DNA from: Streptomyces sclerotialus
Lineage (GTDB): Bacteria; Actinomycetota; Actinomycetes; Streptomycetales; Streptomycetaceae
Direction of reading: 5' to 3'
Length of the DNA stretch: 64,000 bases
NCBI GenBank assembly: GCA_000719105.1
Contig: JODX01000005.1
Span: 385,082 to 449,081 of the forward strand
In this document: positions 57,846 through 64,000 of the stretch, one piece after another
Layout: every line of letters begins with the position of its first letter
Numbering within the stretch: position 1 is the first letter of the stretch
Position numbers and translations under genes: made by a program
Notes under the pieces: generated by a model
Seen by the model: only the letters and a program-made list of their open reading frames with translations
Database searches by the model: none
Told to the model about the DNA's origin: nothing

Positions 57846-58922
57846 ATGACCGCCGACGCCGCATCCGCGCCGGCCGACGGGACCGCCGGCCCGGCACCGG
57901 CCCCGGCCGCCGCGCCGACGGTCCGCGGGCCGCGGGCGCGGACCTGGGCCGGGTACCTCCGCTACGGCGCCGGCAAGGTGGGCGGCGCCGCCGTCTCCCT
58001 GTTCGCCGTCCTCGTCACCAGTTTCTTCCTGTTCCGGCTGATCCCCGGCGACCCGGTGAAGACGATGACGGGCGGGCGCCCGGTGTCGGCCGAGCAACTG
58101 GCGGCGCTGCGCCGCGAGTTCGGGCTCGACCTGCCGCTGTGGCAGCAGTTCACGGACTACTGCGGCAAGGCGCTCACCGGGGACCTCGGCACCTCGTACC
58201 AGTTCCGGGCGCCGGTCACCGAGAAGATCGCCGACGCGCTGCCGAACACGCTGCTGCTCACGGGCACCGCGTTCGTGCTGTACACGGCGCTCGGCATCGT
58301 CATCGGAACCCGCACCGCCTGGCGCCGGGGACGGCTCGGCGACCGGCTGAACACCGGCCTGGCGCTCACCCTGTACTCCCTTCCGTCGTTCTGGCTGGGC
58401 CTGCTGCTGATCATCGTCTTCTCCGTCGGCATGGGCCCGGTCCCCGGGCTCTTCCCGACCGGCGGCATGGAGTCCGGCGGCGAGGAGGGGTTCGCCCACG
58501 TCCTCGACGTCGCCCACCATCTCGTCCTGCCGGTGCTCACGCTGGTCGCCGTGGAGTACGGGCAGACGCTGCTGGTCACCCGCTCGGCGCTGCTGGACGA
58601 GACGGGCAGCGACTATCTGACGACCGCCCGCGCCAAGGGCCTCAGGGACGACCTCGTGCGCCGCCGGCACGCCGTGCCGAACGCCCTGCTGCCGACCGTG
58701 ACGCTGATCTTCGTCAACCTCGGCCGGACCGTCGCGGGCGTGATCCTCGTCGAGACCGTGTTCTCCTGGCCGGGCCTCGGCGGCCTGTTCTACCAGGCCC
58801 TCAGCGTGCCCGACCTGCCTCTGGTGCAGGGGCTGTTCCTCTTCTTCGCCTCGGCGGTGATCATCATGAACACAGTGGCCGACCTGGTCTATCCGCTGCT
58901 CGACCCGCGGGTGGGCCGATGA
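57846..58922 (+). CDS. Peptide ABC transporter permease (DppB/OppB-like)
   Basis: 358 residues from the ATG at 57846. A Pro/Ala-rich N-terminus precedes LFAVLVTSFFLFRLIPGDPVKTMTGG (periplasmic-loop motif of DppB), and the EAA loop is RAKGLRDDLVRRRHAVPNALLP. It ends LVYPLLDPRVGR. Its stop overlaps the next start as ATGA. It starts 59 bases after the binding protein gene. Confidence 0.92.
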   Translation: MTADAASAPADGTAGPAPAPAAAPTVRGPRARTWAGYLRYGAGKVGGAAVSLFAVLVTSFFLFRLIPGDPVKTMTGGRPVSAEQLAALRREFGLDLPLWQQFTDYCGKALTGDLGTSYQFRAPVTEKIADALPNTLLLTGTAFVLYTALGIVIGTRTAWRRGRLGDRLNTGLALTLYSLPSFWLGLLLIIVFSVGMGPVPGLFPTGGMESGGEEGFAHVLDVAHHLVLPVLTLVAVEYGQTLLVTRSALLDETGSDYLTTARAKGLRDDLVRRRHAVPNALLPTVTLIFVNLGRTVAGVILVETVFSWPGLGGLFYQALSVPDLPLVQGLFLFFASAVIIMNTVADLVYPLLDPRVGR

Positions 58923-59842
58923 CGACCGAAGCCTCTCCGCCGACGGCACAGGCCGGGCCGCGTGCGCTGGCGTGGCAGCGCCGCCGCCGGGCCGCGGCAC
59001 GGTTCTGGCGGCAGTACCACACCCACCGGGCCGGACTCGTGGGGCTGGCCGCACTCGCCCTGTTCGCGCTGGTGGCCCTGACCGCGCCCCTGACGGTCGG
59101 CTCCGACGTGGCCGGGGTGACCGACGCGCCGGGCCGGCCGATGGAGTCGCCGAGCGCGGAGTTCCCCCTGGGCACCGACCGGTTCGGCCGGAACCTGCTG
59201 GGCCTTCTGGTGTGGGGCTCCCGGGTGTCGCTGCTGGTGGGGCTGCTGGCGGCGGTGCTGTCGGTGGTGATCGGCGCGCTGGTCGGGATCACCGCCGGGC
59301 ACTACAGGGGCACCTACGCGACGGTGATCATGCGGGTCACCGACTGGTTCCTGGTGATGCCCGCACTGGTGCTCGCCATCGCGCTCGCCACCGTCCTGCC
59401 GCGCTCGCTCGGCACGGTGATCCTGGCGATCGGCGTCACCTCGTGGCCGACCACGGCCCGGCTGGTACGGGCCCAGACACTGGCGGTGGAGTCCCGCCCC
59501 TACATCGAGCGCGCCAAGGCGCTGGGCGCCGGACACGTGCACATCATGACCCGGCACGTGCTGCCCAACGTGATGCCATTGGTGCTGGCGCAGACCACCC
59601 TGATGGTCTCCGCCTCGATCCTCACCGAGGCGACGCTGGCCTTCCTCGGCCTGGGCGATCCCACGGTGGTGTCCTGGGGCGGCATGCTCCAGGACGCGCG
59701 CGAGGCGGGCGCGGTCAGCTCCGGCGACTGGTGGTACCTGGTGCCGCCGGGGATCGCCATCGCCGGGGTCGCCCTGACGTTCACCCTGTGCGGCCGCGCG
59801 GTCGAGGCCGTCCTCAACCCCCGGCTGGGGGTGGCCCGGTGA
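58919..59842 (+). CDS. Peptide ABC transporter permease (DppC/OppC-like)
   Basis: 307 residues. The N-terminus has RFWRQYHTHRAGLVGLAALALFALVAL, then FPLGTDRFGRNLLGLLVWGSRVSLLVG, a DppC signature. The EAA loop is ERAKALGAGHVHIMTRHVLPNVMPLVL, and LGLGDPTVVSWGGML follows. It is coupled to both neighbours by 4-base overlaps. Confidence 0.92.
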   Translation: MTTEASPPTAQAGPRALAWQRRRRAAARFWRQYHTHRAGLVGLAALALFALVALTAPLTVGSDVAGVTDAPGRPMESPSAEFPLGTDRFGRNLLGLLVWGSRVSLLVGLLAAVLSVVIGALVGITAGHYRGTYATVIMRVTDWFLVMPALVLAIALATVLPRSLGTVILAIGVTSWPTTARLVRAQTLAVESRPYIERAKALGAGHVHIMTRHVLPNVMPLVLAQTTLMVSASILTEATLAFLGLGDPTVVSWGGMLQDAREAGAVSSGDWWYLVPPGIAIAGVALTFTLCGRAVEAVLNPRLGVAR

Positions 59843-60822
59843 CCCTGCTGGACGTACGGAACCTGGAAGTGACCTATCCCGGCGGGGCGGCCGCGGTACG
59901 GGGCGTGGACCTGCGCCTCGACGCGGGACAGAAGCTCGGCATCGCGGGCGAGTCGGGCTGCGGCAAGTCCACGCTGGCCCTCGCGCTGCTCAGGCTGCTG
60001 CCCGCCGGGACGAAGGTCACCGGGGAGATCCTGCTGGACGGCGAGGACGTGCTGACGATGCGGTGGGGGCGGGTACGGGCGGTCCGCTGGGCCGGTGCCT
60101 CCATCGTCTTCCAGGGCGCGATGCACTCCCTCAACCCGGTGCACCGCGTCGGCGACCAGATCGCCGAGCCGATCCTGCTGCACCGCAAGGAGACCGCCGC
60201 CGGGGCCCGCAGACGCACCGGCGAGCTGCTGGAGCACGTGGGTCTGCCGGCCGGGCGGGCGTCGGCGTACCCGCACGAGCTCTCCGGCGGGCAGCGGCAG
60301 CGCGTCATGATCGCCATGGCCCTCGCCTGCGACCCCGCGCTGATCATCGCCGACGAGCCGACCACGGCCCTGGACGTGATGATCCAGGCCCAGATCCTGC
60401 GCCTGATCGGACAGCTCGTCGACGAGCAGGACGTCGGCCTGATGATGATCAGCCATGACCTCTCGGTCCTCGCCGACCTCTGCGACCGGCTCGCGGTGAT
60501 GTACGCGGGCCGGGTGGTCGAGGAGGGCCCCGCCCGCGCGGTCCACGAGCACGCCCGGCACCCCTACGCGGCGGCCCTGTCCGCCGCGTTCCCGCGCATC
60601 GGCGACCCGGCCTCCCGGTTCGCCCCGCGGGGCCTGGCCGGCGACCCGCCCGACCCGTCCGCCGTGCCCTCCGGCTGCGCCTTCCATCCGCGGTGCCCGG
60701 TGGCCGTGGACGGCTGCGACACGCTGGACATCGGGCTGCGGGAGGCGACGCCGGGGCAGCGGGCGGCGTGCGTCCACGTACCGGCCGCCGGTAACCGCGC
60801 GGACGCGAGGAGCACCTCATGA
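59839..60822 (+). CDS. Peptide ABC transporter ATPase (DppD-like)
   Basis: 327 residues from a GTG (GTGA overlap). Walker [10 protein letters not shown], signature LSGGQRQR, Walker B LIIADEP, and [17 protein letters not shown] at the end. VTGEILLDGEDVLTMRWGRVRAVRWAGASIVFQG is the usual insertion of this ATPase type. Its stop overlaps the next ATG. Confidence 0.92.
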   Translation: MTLLDVRNLEVTYPGGAAAVRGVDLRLDAGQKLGIAGESGCGKSTLALALLRLLPAGTKVTGEILLDGEDVLTMRWGRVRAVRWAGASIVFQGAMHSLNPVHRVGDQIAEPILLHRKETAAGARRRTGELLEHVGLPAGRASAYPHELSGGQRQRVMIAMALACDPALIIADEPTTALDVMIQAQILRLIGQLVDEQDVGLMMISHDLSVLADLCDRLAVMYAGRVVEEGPARAVHEHARHPYAAALSAAFPRIGDPASRFAPRGLAGDPPDPSAVPSGCAFHPRCPVAVDGCDTLDIGLREATPGQRAACVHVPAAGNRADARSTS

Positions 60823-61817
60823 CCACACCCCCGCCCCTGCTCAGCGCGCGCGACCTGCACGTCACCTTCCCCGGCCGGCACGGCGGCCCCCCGGCACGGG
60901 CCGTGGACGGCGTCGAGCTCGACATCCGCCCCGGCGAGATCGTGGCGCTGGTCGGCGAGTCCGGCTGCGGCAAGACGACGCTGGCCCGCTCGCTGCTCGG
61001 CCTGGTCCCGCCGACCGCGGGCCGCGTCGACTTCGCCGGGCAGCCGCTTTCGTACTCCTCCCGGGCCCTGAAGGCGTACCGCAAACGCGCCCAGCTCGTG
61101 CTCCAGGACCCGAGCGGTTCGCTCAACCCGCGGCACACCGTGTACGACGCGGTGGCCGAGGGACTGCGCATCCACGGGTACGCCGGGGACGAGCGGGCGG
61201 CGGTCGCCGGGGCCCTGTCCCGGGCCGGGCTCCGGCCGCCCGAGCGCTTCTTCCTGCGCTACCCGCACGAGCTGTCCGGCGGCCAGCGCCAGCGCGTGGT
61301 GATCGCGGGCGCGCTCGTCCTGGAACCCGAACTCCTCGTCGCCGACGAGCCGGTGGCCTCCCTGGACGCCTCCGTGCGCGGCGAGATCCTGGCCCTGCTG
61401 CTGCGCCTGCGCACCGAACTGAACCTGGCCGCGCTGGTGGTCACCCACGACCTGGGGCTGGCCTGGAACATCGCCGACCGGGTCGCGGTGATGTACCTGG
61501 GCCGCATCGTGGAGACCGGCGAGGTCGAACAGGTCCTCACGGCGCCCCGGCACCCGTACACCCAAGCCCTGCTGTCGGTCCTCCCGGACGCGCCCGGCGA
61601 GCCCGTCGTGCTGGCCGGCGAGCCCCCGGACCCCTCCCGCATCCCCTCCGGCTGCCGCTTCCGAGCCCGCTGCCAGGTGCTGGCCGGGGGCGAGGCGGAG
61701 CGGGCGGGGGTAGCGGACCGGTGCCGTACGGAGGACCTGGAGGTGCTGGGCGGGGGTGGCGAGGAGCAGGTGGCGTGTCATTGGGCGCGGGCGACCACGT
61801 CAATTGTCCGGCGCTGA
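60819..61817 (+). CDS. Peptide ABC transporter ATPase (DppF-like)
   Basis: 332 residues. Walker A GESGCGKTT, signature LSGGQRQR, Walker B LLVADEP, and PSGCRFRARCQVLAGG near the end. It is the last gene of the five-gene rightward operon. GC content falls sharply just after its stop, where the mobile remnant begins. Confidence 0.92.
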   Translation: MTTPPPLLSARDLHVTFPGRHGGPPARAVDGVELDIRPGEIVALVGESGCGKTTLARSLLGLVPPTAGRVDFAGQPLSYSSRALKAYRKRAQLVLQDPSGSLNPRHTVYDAVAEGLRIHGYAGDERAAVAGALSRAGLRPPERFFLRYPHELSGGQRQRVVIAGALVLEPELLVADEPVASLDASVRGEILALLLRLRTELNLAALVVTHDLGLAWNIADRVAVMYLGRIVETGEVEQVLTAPRHPYTQALLSVLPDAPGEPVVLAGEPPDPSRIPSGCRFRARCQVLAGGEAERAGVADRCRTEDLEVLGGGGEEQVACHWARATTSIVRR

Positions 61818-61834
61818 CGCGACGGGCATGCGCT

Positions 61835-61930
61835 ATGGGCATCACTGGCGGTGATACTGCGTTTGGTAGCCCTGAGTGGGTGTTTCATCCTGATGTTTTA
61901 TCCCGAGTTGCGAGCTTTGAGGTGTTCTAG
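61835..61930 (+). other. Low-GC foreign fragment
   Basis: About 95 bases near 50% GC, far below the surroundings. A short frame, MGITGGDTAFGSPEWVFHPDVLSRVASFEVF, is open from 61835 to a TAG at 61928, but has no ribosome site. ATCAC-N5-GTGAT (61841-61855) lies at its left side. It may be the end of a mobile element or the start of a lost gene. Confidence 0.4.
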
Positions 61931-62313
61931 GCGCCCCGCCAGGTAGGCGTGGACTCGCCGGTGAGACGGCGGGCCATCAGGTCGATCATCCGAAGCTGGA
62001 TGAGGGCGGCGGAGCGGGTGGGCAGCGTCTCGTAGTCGCGGGCGAGCCGACGGAACATCATGATCCATCCGAAGGTGCGCTCAATGGTCCACCGGCGGGG
62101 CAGCGGGGCGAAGCCCCGGCTCCTCGGGTCGCGCTGGACGACTTCGAGGGCGATGCCGAGCCGGGCGGCGTGCTCGATGCAGGTGGTGCGGAAGGCGCTG
62201 TCGAACCGCAGGGCCTGGAGAAGGAAGCTCACGGCAAGAACGCGACCGCGGTAAAGCAGCTCCTGGAAGCGGCCCAGCCGACGAAGTAGCCGCACACGCT
62301 GGCCGCAGCCCAC
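61927..62313 (-). pseudogene. IS5-type transposase remnant (C-terminal part)
   Basis: The frame ends FAPLPRRWTIERTFGWIMMFRRLARDYETLPTRS...MARRLTGESTPTWRGA, the end of Streptomyces IS5-family transposases with the ERTFGW...RRLARDYE block holding the last catalytic Glu. IEHAARLGIALEVVQRDPRSRGF before it also fits. Upstream residues do not, and the first two catalytic Asp regions are absent, so it is a dead 3' fragment. The 278 bases from 62314 to the response-regulator stop hold no recognisable gene. Confidence 0.75.
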
Positions 62314-62591
62314 GGGCTGATCCGACGGGTGAAGGTCGTTCGATGTCCCTCAACCCCCAACCCCCTCGGTCGCCTGCGTCCAGCCTTGCCCACCCGAGAA
62401 CCCGTGGCAGGACTGCACCTGCCCGAGCGGGGAGAGAACCACGCCACTCAGCCCGAACCCTGCGCCGGCAGGCGACCACACTGCACTGCGGCCCAGGCCG
62501 CGTACTCCTGACGAATGTACGGCTCGCAGCTGGGGTCCCACTCCGGCGAAACCCGGCTGCAGCTCGCGGACCGCCAGCCCCTGCTGGCTGC

Positions 62592-63269
62592 TCAGTCGGG
62601 TGGTGCAGCTGGGTCGACAATCCGATAACCCACACCGGGGGTGGTGGCGATGACCGGCGGGTCACCGAGCTTGCGGCGCAGGCGGCTGATAGTCACCGTG
62701 ACGGTGTTGGTGAACGGGTCGGCGTGCTCGTCCCAGACCTGTTCGAGGAGGTCCTCCGCACTGAGGAAGGCAGGGCTCGCGCTCAGGAGGGCTTCGAGTA
62801 CTGCGAACTCCTTGACAGAAAGTTCGAGTTGGCGGCCGTCGCGTGCAGCCGTACGGCCCAGCGAGTCGAGTTCGACACCCGCCTTGCGCAGGGTGCGCGA
62901 CCGGGCAGCGGGGCGACGGCGGCCCAGGGCGCGGATGCGCAGGACAAGTTCGGGGAAGTGGAAGGGCTTGGCAAGGTAGTCGTCGGCGCCCAGGGCCAGG
63001 CCGCTGACGCGGTCGCCGGGCGAGTCGGCGGCGGTCAGTATCAGCACCATCACTCGGCCGTCCCTCTCTATAATCATCTGGCAGAGAGTGTCGCCGTGGA
63101 TGCCGGGCAGGTCGCGGTCGAGCACGACGACGTCGTACGCATTGACGTCCAGCTTGGCCGCGGCGTCGAGTCCGTCGTAGGCCACGTCCACGGCCATGCC
63201 CTGGTCGCGCAGCCCCTCGGCGATGACCTCTGCGAGGGGGCGGGCGTCCTCGACCACCAGGACCCTCAA
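62592..63269 (-). CDS. OmpR/PhoB-family response regulator
   Basis: 225 residues from a TTG at 63269 (MRVLVVEDARPLAEVIAEGL), overlapping the kinase stop as TTGA; AGGAAGG lies 11 bases upstream, while for the GTG at 63281 it is too close. Receiver domain: acidic pocket VVED, phosphorylation Asp in VVLDRDLPG, Thr in LILTAAD and Lys in YLAKPFHFPEL. The C-terminal winged helix is ELSVKEFAVLEALL...NTVTVTISRLRRKLGDPP...GVGYRI. It binds DNA when phosphorylated. Confidence 0.92.
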   Translation of the reverse strand: MRVLVVEDARPLAEVIAEGLRDQGMAVDVAYDGLDAAAKLDVNAYDVVVLDRDLPGIHGDTLCQMIIERDGRVMVLILTAADSPGDRVSGLALGADDYLAKPFHFPELVLRIRALGRRRPAARSRTLRKAGVELDSLGRTAARDGRQLELSVKEFAVLEALLSASPAFLSAEDLLEQVWDEHADPFTNTVTVTISRLRRKLGDPPVIATTPGVGYRIVDPAAPPD

Positions 63270-64000
63270 CGCGCCACACACCTTCCTGCGTTGGGGGCCT
63301 TCGCCGTCCTGTCGTCAGTGCGGGGGAGGGTGACGGTGACACGCAGGCCGCCGTCGGGGCGGGCGTGCAAGTCCAGGGTTCCGTGATGGGCCGCGACGAT
63401 GGCCGAGACGATGGACAGGCCGAGGCCGCTGCCCCGACCGGTGCTGGTCCGGTCGGCGCCGAGGCGGCGGAAGGGCTGCGCGAGGTCCGCCACCCACCGC
63501 TGGTCCAGGACCGGACCGCTGGACTCGACGACGAGGGCCACTGCGCTCCCGCCGTCCCCTTCACCTTCTTCGGCCCGTACCGCCACTTCGATACAGCCTC
63601 CTGAGTCGTTGTGCGTGATCGCGTTGTCGATCACGTTGTCGGCCGCACGGCGCAGCAGTGTCCGGCTGCCCCACACCCACGCAGAGCCGTCGATACGGGT
63701 TTCGCGCATGGTCAGGCCCTTGGCCACGATGTCCCCCGCTCGCCCGGCCAAGGCGTCCAGTGCGAGCCGATCGAGGGCGAGCCGCCCCGAGTCGGTGAAC
63801 TCGCCGTGCTGGGCGCGCGCCAGGACGAGAAAGCTATCCAACAGCCGGTCCACCTGGTCGAGTTCAGCGCGCATCCGGGCGGCCAGCGTAGCGGTGGTCT
63901 CAGAAGCCGTTGTCTTTCCGAGAGTGCGGGTGTGTTTCCGCTGGTCAGGTGTAGGGGTGGTGTTTCGGCGGGAGGGACGGGTTGTTGTGTCGTCTCTTCG
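63266..64000 (-). CDS. Sensor histidine kinase, 5' part missing or altered (runs off the right edge)
   Basis: The C-terminal kinase core is clear: LDQVDRLLDSFLVLARAQHGE (end of the dimerisation helix), NVIDNAITHNDSGG (N box) and GRGSGLGLSIVSAIVAAHHGTL (G2 box). Upstream of about 63,895 the same frame stays open to the edge but reads KHTRTLGKTTASETT and RRDDTTTRPSRRN, which does not look like a DHp domain with its phospho-His. So the gene is probably cut by an insertion or rearrangement near 63,895. It overlaps the response regulator by 4 bases. Confidence 0.7.
   Translation of the reverse strand, partial: RRDDTTTRPSRRNTTPTPDQRKHTRTLGKTTASETTATLAARMRAELDQVDRLLDSFLVLARAQHGEFTDSGRLALDRLALDALAGRAGDIVAKGLTMRETRIDGSAWVWGSRTLLRRAADNVIDNAITHNDSGGCIEVAVRAEEGEGDGGSAVALVVESSGPVLDQRWVADLAQPFRRLGADRTSTGRGSGLGLSIVSAIVAAHHGTLDLHARPDGGLRVTVTLPRTDDRTAKAPNAGRCVAR

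Noticed and set aside
62343..63386. A plus-strand gene over the response regulator
   Set aside because: It is antisense to a clear OmpR-type regulator and lacks a ribosome site and family similarity.

Overview
The window is a chromosomal segment of a Streptomyces-type actinomycete. GC is very high, with G or C at nearly every third codon position. GTG and TTG starts are common, Shine-Dalgarno boxes are GGAGG-like, and neighbouring genes often overlap by 4 to 11 bases (ATGA, GTGA, TTGA). The gene set is mostly conserved core: DUF3107, DUF3117, DUF3152, a SigE-like ECF sigma factor, TatB, MshB and DapE. From memory the order matches the SCO51xx neighbourhood of S. coelicolor. Much of it also follows M. 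tuberculosis from mshB (Rv1170) to mrp (Rv1229c). The species cannot be named from sequence alone.

Layout. 1-12,386: the start of a DUF3152 protein with a 12-residue repeat array, two alpha/beta hydrolases, a small acidic protein, a TetR regulator, DUF3107, a small membrane protein, a ferritin-like MiaE-type protein divergent from a DEAD-box helicase with a long Arg-rich tail, a NYN-domain protein, a 50-residue protein behind palindromic DNA, a MarC protein and a PHP phosphoesterase. 12,387-21,629: a zinc-ribbon protein, an MFS exporter behind a dyad operator, a Sufu-domain protein, CorA behind a leader of about 700 bases, a lipoprotein, a cytosolic MgtE-N/CBS protein, DUF1003 and the Mrp ATPase. 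21,748-28,679: an envelope-stress block (ECF sigma factor, anti-sigma factor, HtrA-like protease, TatB) divergent from an O-methyltransferase, then DUF3117. 29,055-43,643: enoyl-CoA hydratase, Tag, a DivIVA-like protein, a FolP2-type DHPS homologue, a LOG protein, DapE, a lysozyme-like membrane protein, a secreted protein behind an interlocked RNA-like element, DapC, a 7Fe ferredoxin, a GNAT protein, a SirB1-like protein, a YoaR-like protein and MshB.

43,690-47,400 is a worn accessory island. It holds a frameshifted HEPN gene, a Uma2 protein, a winged-helix/zinc-ribbon protein, an XRE/ATPase/DUF397 locus collapsed by deletion, a type I restriction-like remnant and a small membrane protein. 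47,568-61,817: a DPP-IV-like S9 peptidase beside two divergent five-gene oligopeptide ABC transporter operons, which could together form a peptide uptake and processing module. 61,818-64,000: a low-GC fragment, a transposase remnant and a response regulator/histidine kinase pair whose kinase appears broken at the right edge.

A recurring local feature is a set of short tandem repeats with a GTAC core, found at the 3' end of one gene and in several intergenic gaps.
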